Shown: positions 1-5,576 of the stretch, in pieces
Numbering within the stretch: position 1 is the stretch's first letter
Layout: the number at the start of each line of letters is the position of its first letter
Assembly (NCBI GenBank): GCA_002422745.1
Contig: DITH01000180.1
Span: 1,746 to 8,520 of the forward strand
Direction of reading: 5' to 3'
DNA: 6,775 nt
DNA from: Alphaproteobacteria bacterium UBA6189
Lineage (GTDB): Bacteria; Pseudomonadota; Alphaproteobacteria; Rickettsiales; UBA3002
Notes under the pieces: model-generated
What the model was told of the DNA's origin: nothing
Seen by the model: the letters and a program-made list of their open reading frames with translations, nothing else
Databases searched by the model: none
Translations under genes and position numbers: made by a program

Positions 1-881
1 ACCTGCAGCGCGACGTTCTCCTGCGCCTCGTTGGTGGAGGCGCCGAGATGCGGCGTGCAGATGATCTGATCCATGCCGAAAAGCGGGTTGGACTTCGCGG
101 GCTCTTCCTCGAACACGTCGAATGCCGCACCGGCTACCTGGCCTGACTCGATCGCGGCTTTGATATCGGCTTCCACCACCAACCCACCGCGTGCGCAATT
201 GACGATACGCACGCCCTTTTTGGTTTTAGCCAGCGTGTCTTTGTTCAGTAAATGGCGGGTGGTGTCGGTCAGCGGTGTGTGCAGCGAAATGAAATCGGCG
301 CGCTTGAGCAGTTCGTCGAGCTCCACCTTCTCCACGTTAATAGCCTGCGCGCGTTCAGCCGAAAGGAAGGGATCAAACGCTACCACTTTCATTTTGAGGC
401 CCTGGGCGCGGTCGGCCACGATGCTGCCGATATTGCCACAGCCGATGAGGCCGAGGGTTTTTCCCGCCATTTCGACGCCCATGAATTTATTCTTTTCCCA
501 TTTGCCGTCGTGGGTCGACTGGTTGGCGGCCGGAATTTGCCGAGCCAGCGACATCATGAGCGAAATGCTGTGCTCGGCCGTGGTCACCGAATTGCCGAAC
601 GGCGTGTTCATGACCACGACGCCGCGCGCCGTGGCGGCTTTCACATCCACGTTATCGACCCCGATGCCAGCGCGGCCGACGACTTTCAGGTTCGTGGCTG
701 CATCGAGCACTTTCGGCGTCACCTTCGTGGCTGAACGGATGGCAAGCCCATCATAATCGCCGATAATGGCAATCAGCTCATCCTCCGACAGGCCGGTTTT
801 GATATCGACCTCCACCCCGCGATCCTTGAAGATGTCAATGGCTTGGGGACTCAGCTTGTCGGATATCAGCACTTTGGGCAT
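1..881 (-). CDS. serA: D-3-phosphoglycerate dehydrogenase, N-terminal 293 residues (runs off the left edge)
   Basis: SerA oxidises 3-phosphoglycerate to 3-phosphohydroxypyruvate with NAD+, the first committed step of serine biosynthesis in the cytoplasm. The frame opens with ATG at 881-879 (MPKVLISDKLSPQAIDIF), preceded by AAGAG six bases upstream, and stays open to the window edge. Visible parts are the N-terminal half of the substrate domain (about residues 1-100), the Rossmann NAD-binding domain with GLIGCGNIG (144-152) and D170 after its second strand, and the return to the substrate domain. The expected catalytic residues of the D-2-hydroxyacid dehydrogenase family are R231 (in NCARGG), E260 (in FEEEP) and H278 (in TPHLGAS). 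The spacing matches SerA proteins rather than other dehydrogenases of the family. The C-terminal regulatory part lies outside the window, so the long (ASB plus ACT) and short types cannot be told apart. serC lies upstream on the same strand, beyond an opposite-strand gene. Confidence 0.96.
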   Translation of the reverse strand, partial: MPKVLISDKLSPQAIDIFKDRGVEVDIKTGLSEDELIAIIGDYDGLAIRSATKVTPKVLDAATNLKVVGRAGIGVDNVDVKAATARGVVVMNTPFGNSVTTAEHSISLMMSLARQIPAANQSTHDGKWEKNKFMGVEMAGKTLGLIGCGNIGSIVADRAQGLKMKVVAFDPFLSAERAQAINVEKVELDELLKRADFISLHTPLTDTTRHLLNKDTLAKTKKGVRIVNCARGGLVVEADIKAAIESGQVAGAAFDVFEEEPAKSNPLFGMDQIICTPHLGASTNEAQENVALQ

Positions 882-920
882 AGGAAACTCTTAACGTTTG
901 CGTGGTACGGTTGAGGCGAT

Positions 921-950
921 GCTTTACGGGAAACCACAAGGACAGGTCAA
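921..950 (-). promoter_or_regulatory. Weak candidate sigma-70 promoter for serA
   Basis: Reading the minus strand, TTGACC at 950-945 resembles a -35 box. With an 18-base spacer it is followed by TAAAGC at 926-921, only a 3 of 6 match to the -10 consensus. It would start transcription about 35 bases before the serA ATG. The position suits serA, because serC is cut off from serA by 409 bases containing a gene on the other strand. The -10 match is poor and the -35 overlaps the ribosome-binding region of the opposite gene, so this is only a suggestion. Confidence 0.25.
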
Positions 951-953
951 GTT

Positions 954-1289
954 ATGAGTGCGGAGGATGGCATGCCGCAGCAAGATATCCGCACGCGTAG
1001 CGAGGAAATACTCGCGCATTTACATGCACATCCGCCATTGCGGGAGCGGATTCTTACCATCCTCGATCCTGCCGAAGGCGTGCGGATGGCTGCCTATGCC
1101 CGGCCCGACGAGCAGGAATTTCTGGATAGGTTTATACGCCACCATAGTGATGCGATCGCCACCCGCGAAATCGATATGGGGCATTTCCATACGTTAGACG
1201 ATGCGACGTTAGTCAAAGCCTTTGAGCGCCAAAAAGCGATGCACCGGCTGGAATATGGCTATGGCGCGCCACAGGGCCAGGCGCATTAA
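954..1289 (+). CDS. Small hypothetical protein, 111 residues
   Basis: I do not recognise this protein and assign no function. It starts with ATG at 954, with AAGGACAGG ending seven bases upstream as a ribosome binding site; an in-frame ATG seven codons in is an alternative start. The product is soluble, probably mostly helical, charged and rich in histidine (nine in 111, including HLHAH near residue 22 and HH near 63). It has no signal peptide, membrane segment or cysteine. It looks like real protein rather than a shadow frame: the composition is balanced, the start is well placed, and no sense-strand gene competes for the interval. It diverges from serA across a 72-base gap and converges on serC, the two stop codons lying one base apart, with no terminator hairpin between them. 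It interrupts what is often a compact serC-serA arrangement. Confidence 0.7.
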   Translation: MSAEDGMPQQDIRTRSEEILAHLHAHPPLRERILTILDPAEGVRMAAYARPDEQEFLDRFIRHHSDAIATREIDMGHFHTLDDATLVKAFERQKAMHRLEYGYGAPQGQAH

Positions 1290-1290
1290 G

Positions 1291-2454
1291 CTACGCCGCC
1301 GCCTTTGCAGTCGCTTTCACCTCGCCCCACGCCCAGTCGAGCCATGGAAGCAGCGCCGAAATATCGGCCCGCTCCACCGTCGCCCCGCCCCAGATACGCA
1401 GGCCCGCCGGCGCATCGCGGTAAGCGCCGATATCATAGGCGACTTCTTCTTTATCGAGCAGGGCGGTGAAATCTTTTAGCGCTTTCGTTTTCGCCTCGTC
1501 GCTTAAGCCGGCATACCAATCATCCGTGATGGTAAAGCAGATGGAGGTGCAGGAGCGCGTCGCAGCATCGGCACAGAGAAAATCAACCCACGGCGTGGCG
1601 TCGACCCAGTCATGCAGCGTTTTTAGATTGGCTTCCGAGCGCGCAACAAGGCTTGGCAGCCCGCCGATGGACTCGGCCCATTTCAACGCGTCCAGCGCGT
1701 CCTCCACCGCCAGCATGGAGGGGGTGTTAATGGTTTCGCCGACAAAAATCCCATCGATCAGCTTGCCGTCTTTCGTCATCTGGAAAATCTTTGGCAGCGG
1801 CCAGGTGGGCTTGTAGCTCTCCAGCCGTGCGACGGCACGCGGAGAAAGGGCTATCATACCATGCGCGCCCTCACCGCCCAGCACCTTCTGCCAGCTCCAG
1901 GTGACCACATCGAGCTTGCTGAAATCGACATCCATGGCGAACACAGCGCTGGTCGCATCGCAGATGGCGAGGCCTTCGCGCTCAGCCGGAATCCAGTGCA
2001 GGTCGGGCACGCGCACGCCGGAGGTGGTACCGTTATAGGTGAACACCACGTCGCGCGACCAATCGGCTTGTGCGAGATCGGGCAGTTGCCCGTACGGCGC
2101 ATCGTAGACATTCAGGTCGGCAATCTTCAGCTGTTTTTTACAATCGCCCGCCCATGTTTTTCCGAAGGCTTCCCAGGCCAGCACATCGACCCCGCGCGCG
2201 CCCAGCATGCTCCACAGCGCCATTTCCACCGCGCCGGTATCCGAGGCGGGTACGATGCCGAGTTTATAATCCGCAGGAATCCCGAGGATGGCTTTGCTGC
2301 GGTCGATCACTTCCTTGAGCTTCTGTTTGCCGATTTTGGCGCGGTGCGAGCGACCAAGCGCGGCGTCGGCGAGCGCGGCGGGCGACCAACCGGGACGCTT
2401 GGCGCAGGGGCCAGAGGAAAAGCAGGGATTGGCGGGTTTTTGAGTGGGTTTCAT
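1291..2454 (-). CDS. serC: Phosphoserine aminotransferase (alphaproteobacterial/Methanosarcina-type subfamily)
   Basis: SerC is a PLP enzyme that transaminates 3-phosphohydroxypyruvate with glutamate to give phosphoserine, the step after SerA. The same fold can also act in pyridoxal phosphate synthesis. The 387-residue product is full length. It shows the N-terminal [16 protein letters not shown] segment typical of the subfamily, GTTSG at 142-146, D166 in CDATSAVF (expected to bind the PLP pyridine nitrogen) and K190 in [15 protein letters not shown], the expected Schiff-base lysine. The C-terminal small domain carries [11 protein letters not shown]. The ATG at 2454 has AAAGGAA six bases upstream, which supports this start. 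The stop (TAG, 1293-1291) lies one base from the stop of the convergent small gene. Upstream, two palindromic repeats separate serC from the co-directional hydrolase, so it may be transcribed from there or from its own promoter; no clear promoter was seen. Confidence 0.96.
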   Translation of the reverse strand: MKPTQKPANPCFSSGPCAKRPGWSPAALADAALGRSHRAKIGKQKLKEVIDRSKAILGIPADYKLGIVPASDTGAVEMALWSMLGARGVDVLAWEAFGKTWAGDCKKQLKIADLNVYDAPYGQLPDLAQADWSRDVVFTYNGTTSGVRVPDLHWIPAEREGLAICDATSAVFAMDVDFSKLDVVTWSWQKVLGGEGAHGMIALSPRAVARLESYKPTWPLPKIFQMTKDGKLIDGIFVGETINTPSMLAVEDALDALKWAESIGGLPSLVARSEANLKTLHDWVDATPWVDFLCADAATRSCTSICFTITDDWYAGLSDEAKTKALKDFTALLDKEEVAYDIGAYRDAPAGLRIWGGATVERADISALLPWLDWAWGEVKATAKAAA

Positions 2455-2478
2455 AGAATTCCTTTATGATCGCTGTTG

Positions 2479-2535
2479 TCATCCCTGCGAACGCAGGGAT
2501 CCACTTGAAGGAGATTCCCGCGTTCGCGGGAATGA
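2479..2535. repeat. Twin palindromic (REP-like) element: two hairpin units in inverted orientation
   Basis: The first unit contains ATCCCTGCG (2481-2489) and its perfect complement CGCAGGGAT (2492-2500). The second contains ATTCCCGCG (2514-2522) and CGCGGGAAT (2525-2533). The two-base centres are AA and TT, so the units are the same element in opposite orientation, flanked by TCAT at the left end and ATGA at the right end. The two stems differ at two positions in each arm, and both differences are matched in the partner arm, so each stem stays perfect. The whole element can also fold as one long imperfect hairpin of about 22 pairs. It lies between the hydrolase and serC. It is not a usual intrinsic terminator: in the minus-strand transcript the T-run comes before the hairpin, and in the plus direction the hairpin is followed by A residues. 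Confidence 0.85.
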
Positions 2536-2541
2536 AAAAAA

Positions 2542-2576
2542 TGGACTGCCACGTTGCTACGCTCCTCGCAATGACG
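2542..2576. repeat. Second dispersed repeat, overlapping the 3' end of the hydrolase gene
   Basis: This stretch (core TGCCACGTTGCTACGCTC, then CTCGCAATGACG to 2576) resembles, from memory, a repeat often met between genes of many proteobacterial genomes, read on the other strand as a unit starting CGTCATTGCGAGGAGCG. It has only weak internal pairing (TTGC at 2554-2557 with GCAA at 2567-2570 region). It abuts the twin palindrome after a run of A residues. On the minus strand it encodes about the last six residues and the stop of the hydrolase. The family assignment rests on recall; a copy count in the parent genome would decide it. Confidence 0.55.
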
Positions 2577-3420
2577 TTCTTATTCTATGCACCGCCTCGC
2601 TAAGCAGCGCAAGGTCCTGCGGGCGGTTGAGACGGTGGTCGCCATCCTTGATAAGGGTGACCGTGACATCGTCGCCCACCAGCTTTTCGGTAATCTGCAA
2701 CGCCAGCTCCCACGGCACATCCTCGTCACGCTGCCCTTGCAGCAAATGGATCGGAATCGATAGCGGAATCGGGTGATCGAGCAGCAAATGCTGCCGCGCC
2801 TCGTGAATGAACTGTAAGGTCACGGGGTAGTCGTTATCGAAATACTCGCTATGCAGGTACAGCACGCCTTTTTCTTCGATCTCGCGACGCTGCTCGGGCA
2901 GCATTTTTTTATACATTAGCCGCTCGGTAAAATCCGGCGCGGCAGCGACGCCCACAAATCCGCGCACCTGCTGCGGCCGTTGTATGGCGGCAAGCAGCCC
3001 CAGCCAGCCGCCCATGGATGAGCCAACGAGGATGACCTCACGTACGGCAATGTCGTCGAGCACAGTGAGCGTGTCGTCGAGCGCCTTGCCGATTTCGTAA
3101 TCGATGAAGTCGCCATCCGATTGGCCATGGGCGAAGTAGTCAAAGCGAGTGAAGGGAATGTTCTGGTCGGCGCAATGCTCGGCCAACATCGCAGCTTTGG
3201 TCGATTCCATGTCGGAGCGGTAGCCGGCGAGAAAAACGACGCCCATGCCCTCGCCCGCCTGATGCTGGTAGGCAATGCGGTGGCCGGATGCGGTGGTGTG
3301 GAAAAGTGGTTTCAGGTTGCAGGTTCCTAGTTTCAGGTTACAGCTAGGGCTCGTGTTAGTAACTAACGCATCAAGATGCAACCGGAAGCTAAACCTGAAA
3401 CCTGGAACCACATCTCCCAT
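2557..3420 (-). CDS. Alpha/beta-hydrolase, serine esterase/thioesterase type (ABHD10-like); start uncertain
   Basis: This is a cytoplasmic alpha/beta-hydrolase fold enzyme of unknown substrate. Numbered from the outermost in-frame ATG (3492), it has VVFLAGYRSDM after the first strands (84-95), FDYFAHGQSDG (117-127), the nucleophile elbow GSSMG with S159, the acid D256 in LQGQRDEDVP, and H286 in DGDHRLNRPQDL. That triad order and the final motif resemble the ABHD10 type of small acyl-protein or ester hydrolase. The family-like part begins only at about residue 63 (LFHTTASGHRIAY), giving about 250 residues, the usual size. The preceding in-frame codons come from the inverted repeat 3306-3411. 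I chose ATG 3420, the nearest ATG; ATG 3423 and 3492 are alternatives without a good ribosome binding site, and 3492 would overlap conserved codons of the divergent glycosyltransferase. The C-terminal residues SLRGA and the TAG come from the repeat at 2542-2576. The core function is confident, both ends are not. Confidence 0.85.
   Translation of the reverse strand: MGDVVPGFRFSFRLHLDALVTNTSPSCNLKLGTCNLKPLFHTTASGHRIAYQHQAGEGMGVVFLAGYRSDMESTKAAMLAEHCADQNIPFTRFDYFAHGQSDGDFIDYEIGKALDDTLTVLDDIAVREVILVGSSMGGWLGLLAAIQRPQQVRGFVGVAAAPDFTERLMYKKMLPEQRREIEEKGVLYLHSEYFDNDYPVTLQFIHEARQHLLLDHPIPLSIPIHLLQGQRDEDVPWELALQITEKLVGDDVTVTLIKDGDHRLNRPQDLALLSEAVHRIRTSLRGA
3306..3411. repeat. Inverted repeat built of a degenerate heptanucleotide, at a divergent gene border
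   Basis: The terminal arms 3306-3325 (GTGGTTTCAGGTTGCAGGTT) and 3392-3411 are inverted copies matching at 18 of 20 bases. The left side is a tandem run of five seven-base units of type GGTTNCA (3309-3343, the third and fourth degenerate). The right side carries the same unit on the other strand, two or three clear copies. Near the centre is an odd perfect palindrome, GTTAGT-A-ACTAAC (3355-3367). TTTCAGGTT occurs exactly at 3310 and 3331 and inverted at 3392. Three seven-base units make seven codons, so the plus frame encodes the peptide repeat FRLQVPS/FRLQLGL, and the minus frame also stays open. The element fills the entire space between the conserved parts of the hydrolase and the GT4 glycosyltransferase. 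Confidence 0.85.
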
Positions 3421-4609
3421 CATTCTGCAAGTGCTACCGAAGCTTGAATCGGGCGGCGTGGAACGCGGTACGATCGAGATCACCGCGGCCATCCGTCAGG
3501 CAGGTATGGTACCGCTGGTAGCCTCGGCGGGCGGGTCGATGGTGCCGCACGTCACCCATGCGGGCGGGCAACATATTAATTTACCACTGCACCGCAAAAA
3601 TCCGCTGGTGATTTTTCAGAATGCACGGCGGCTGGCCAAACTGATTCGTGAGCGCCAGATCAGCCTGATTCACGCCCGCTCACGCGCCCCTGCCTGGGCT
3701 GCCTATTTCGCGGCAAAATGGACGGGGATTCCTCTCGTGACCACGTTCCACGGGGTATACGGACTCACAGGCCTCGGCAAGAAGGCGTATAACCGCGTGA
3801 TGACTTACGGCGCGCGGGTGATTGCGATTTCTCAGTATGTGCGCGAGCACCTGCTCGAGCAATACCAGCTCGATCCCGGCCGTATCCGGCTGATTCCGCG
3901 CGGGGTTGATTTTGCGGTGTTTGGCGAACGCCATATCAATTCCGAGCGGCTGGCCTCCCTCACCCGTCAGTGGCGGCTACCGGATGAGCATGTGCCGATT
4001 ATTTTCTGCCCCGGACGTATCAGCCGCATCAAAGGCCAGCATGTGCTGATCGCCGCGCTTGCACAGCTTACCGACATGGATTTTCTCTGCATTATCGCCG
4101 GGAAGGACGAAGGCCATGAAGATTTCCGTGCCGAGCTAAAGGCACAGATTATCGCCAGTGGTCTTGAAGGCAAAGTGCGGCTGGCCGATGCGACGAAAGC
4201 GATGAACGAAGCTTACCAGCTATCGCAATTGGTGGTGGTTTCCTCCAGCAAACCTGAAGCATTTGGCCGCATCGCCATCGAAGCCCAAGCGATGGGGGTG
4301 GCCGTAGTGGCGACTGACCATGGTGGCGCGCGCGAGACGATTATTCCGAATGAAACCGGCTATCTGGTGCCGCCGGAGGACCCAACCGCCATGGCGGAAG
4401 CGATCCGCTATGCGCTCACCCGCGATGAAGCGACGGTACGCGCCATGGCCGATTTCGCCCGCCGCCATGTGCAGCGGCATTTTACGTCGGACCAGATGAA
4501 AGAAAAAACCATCGCGGTCTATCGGGAAGTATTGCAGCTAAACGAGCTGCAGCCCTCTGCTGATTGCCCTACTGAAGCGGAGCCGTTACACGCAGGCACC
4601 CATGCGTGA
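3353..4609 (+). CDS. Glycosyltransferase family 4 (GT-B fold); start uncertain
   Basis: A retaining GT-B glycosyltransferase that moves a sugar from a nucleotide-sugar donor onto a glycan or lipid acceptor at the cytoplasmic face of the membrane. Numbered from ATG 3275: the N-terminal acceptor domain starts ILQVLPKLESGGVERGT (50-66), continues with HARSRAPAWAA (133-143) and TTFHGVYG (156-163), and leads to the linker IPRGVDF (207-213). The C-terminal donor domain has FCPGRISRIKG (R248, K253 expected at the diphosphate) and the EX7E motif, E328 and E336 in PEAFGRIAIEAQAMG, then GGARETI. There is no signal peptide. Family homology begins at about base 3413, and every in-frame start lies in or beyond the inverted repeat. 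I chose GTG 3353, which has AGGG just upstream although the spacing is short; ATG 3275 is the only ATG but would overlap conserved hydrolase codons. The 3' end overlaps the next glycosyltransferase by eight bases, so the pair is probably translationally coupled. The sugar and acceptor cannot be told. Confidence 0.9.
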   Translation: MLVTNASRCNRKLNLKPGTTSPIILQVLPKLESGGVERGTIEITAAIRQAGMVPLVASAGGSMVPHVTHAGGQHINLPLHRKNPLVIFQNARRLAKLIRERQISLIHARSRAPAWAAYFAAKWTGIPLVTTFHGVYGLTGLGKKAYNRVMTYGARVIAISQYVREHLLEQYQLDPGRIRLIPRGVDFAVFGERHINSERLASLTRQWRLPDEHVPIIFCPGRISRIKGQHVLIAALAQLTDMDFLCIIAGKDEGHEDFRAELKAQIIASGLEGKVRLADATKAMNEAYQLSQLVVVSSSKPEAFGRIAIEAQAMGVAVVATDHGGARETIIPNETGYLVPPEDPTAMAEAIRYALTRDEATVRAMADFARRHVQRHFTSDQMKEKTIAVYREVLQLNELQPSADCPTEAEPLHAGTHA

Positions 4610-5513
4610 AAACCCCATCCTGGTCATCAAGCATGGTGCGCTGGGCGATATAATCCTGGCCACGGCCGCCTTTGACGGTATTCGCCGGGCGCACCCCGAT
4701 GCGAACATCGTACTGTTGACTACTAAGCCCTATGCCGAGCTTATGGCGCAGAGTCCGTATTTTAACGAAATCTGGGTGGACAGCAAACCCCGCCTGTTTC
4801 ATCGACGGGGGCTGGCCCGCCTTAAAACCATGCTCAACAGTTACCGCTGGGCGTGGGTATATGATTTACAGTGTTCGCAACGTACTACGTTCTACCAGTG
4901 GCTAATGGCGCGGCCTTGGCCAAATATCAGCAACCGTAGCCGCTTTGCCAGCCATACCCGCCCGCCCTACGATACCACGCGCCATGCGCTGGAAAATTTA
5001 CGGGCGCAGCTAGCCGTCGCAGGTGTGGTGGTTGGCCAGCCTGAGCTTTCATGGCTGACGGGCGATATTACTAATCTGGCCCTGCCCCAGCGTTTTGCGT
5101 TGCTGGTGCCTGGCGGCGCCGCGCATCGGCCTGCCAAGCGTTGGCCTGCGGCACAATACGCCGCGTTGGCGATGGAGCTGGTAGCCAAGGGAATTACCCC
5201 GGTGCTCATCGGTTCGACCATGGAGGAGGAGGTGCTGACGGATATCGCCACCCGGGTTCCGCACAGCATCAATCTTTGCGGCAAGACAACCATTCCGCAG
5301 CTGGCATCGCTTGCCCGGGCGGCAAGCCTGGCGGTGGGCAACGATACCGGGCCGATGCATATTATCGCCGCGGCCGGCTGCCCGAGCACCGTGCTGTTCA
5401 GCGCCGAATCCGATCCCGTACGTGCCGCGCCGGTGGGGCCGGTGACGGTGCTGCGCGAGCGTGACTTAAGTGCGTTATCGGTCGACCGCGTACTGGTATC
5501 GCTCCAGTTATAA
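4602..5513 (+). CDS. Glycosyltransferase family 9, ADP-heptose:LPS heptosyltransferase-like
   Basis: Family 9 enzymes are inverting GT-B transferases, best known for adding heptose from ADP-heptose to the Kdo or heptose of the LPS inner core at the cytoplasmic side of the inner membrane. The 303-residue protein starts ILVIKHGALGDIILATAA, where D16 corresponds to the catalytic aspartate near the N terminus of WaaC-type enzymes. The donor domain shows LVPGGAAHRPAKRWP (168-182), with K179 where a phosphate-binding lysine is expected, VLIGS (201-205), LCGKT (225-229), and the family signature NDTGPMH (247-253) followed by AAAGCP. The ATG at 4602 lies inside the end of the GT4 gene (eight-base overlap) with AGG five bases upstream. 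The length is slightly short for WaaC or WaaF, and I do not assign a position in the core or a symbol. Together with the GT4 enzyme it suggests a small LPS-core or surface-glycan operon. Confidence 0.92.
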   Translation: MRENPILVIKHGALGDIILATAAFDGIRRAHPDANIVLLTTKPYAELMAQSPYFNEIWVDSKPRLFHRRGLARLKTMLNSYRWAWVYDLQCSQRTTFYQWLMARPWPNISNRSRFASHTRPPYDTTRHALENLRAQLAVAGVVVGQPELSWLTGDITNLALPQRFALLVPGGAAHRPAKRWPAAQYAALAMELVAKGITPVLIGSTMEEEVLTDIATRVPHSINLCGKTTIPQLASLARAASLAVGNDTGPMHIIAAAGCPSTVLFSAESDPVRAAPVGPVTVLRERDLSALSVDRVLVSLQL

Positions 5514-5523
5514 TGGAGCAACG

Positions 5524-5551
5524 TTGACAGAATGCGCGAAAACCCTACTCT
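5524..5551 (+). promoter_or_regulatory. Candidate thrS promoter
   Basis: TTGACA at 5524-5529 is a perfect -35 hexamer. Sixteen bases on, TACTCT (5546-5551) is a 3 of 6 match to the sigma-70 -10 box, and CCTACTCT partly resembles the alphaproteobacterial -10 form. Transcription would start near 5558 and give a leader of about 15 bases that still includes the thrS ribosome binding site GGAG (5564-5567). The site would let thrS be expressed separately from the glycosyltransferase genes that end at 5513. The -10 is weak, so this is moderate evidence only. Confidence 0.4.
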
Positions 5552-5576
5552 ACGCGCCCTTACGGAGAGATTATGA
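5532..5576 (+). CDS. Possible 14-codon leader micro-ORF overlapping the thrS start
   Basis: ATG at 5532 opens a short frame, [14 protein letters not shown], whose TGA (5574-5576) overlaps the thrS ATG as ATGA, the usual geometry of translational coupling. Its first seven codons resemble those of the upstream family-9 gene (MRENPTL against MRENPIL; 16 of 20 bases identical, the differences all transitions). Against it: the ribosome binding site is poor (GGAG lies 13 bases upstream), and a transcript from the promoter at 5524 would begin inside it. It has two threonine codons, too few to argue for attenuation by threonine supply. It could be chance, a remnant of a duplicated gene start, or a real coupling peptide for read-through messages. 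Confidence 0.25.
   Translation: MRENPTLRALTERL

Noticed and set aside
73..756. Long plus-strand open frames opposite serA
   Set aside because: They lie antisense to a clearly conserved SerA reading frame and have low-complexity Ser/Ala/Thr-rich composition typical of shadow frames.
1861..2469. 202-codon plus-strand open frame opposite serC
   Set aside because: It is antisense to conserved SerC codons including the PLP lysine region, and its product matches no family I recognise.
2514..2541. GC-rich hairpin next to a homopolymer run as an intrinsic terminator for the hydrolase
   Set aside because: On the minus-strand transcript the T-run precedes the hairpin, and on the plus strand the hairpin is followed by A residues. 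The pattern fits a palindromic repeat better than a terminator.
3306..3411. Repeat region as a CRISPR array
   Set aside because: The units are seven bases long, adjacent and partly inverted, with no unique spacers of regular length and no cas genes.
5492..5514. Perfect TATAAT (5509-5514) after a small stem (ACTGG/CCAGT) at the end of the family-9 gene
   Set aside because: No acceptable -35 box lies 15-19 bases upstream, there is no TG extension, and the stem has five pairs with no T-run, so neither a promoter nor a terminator is supported.
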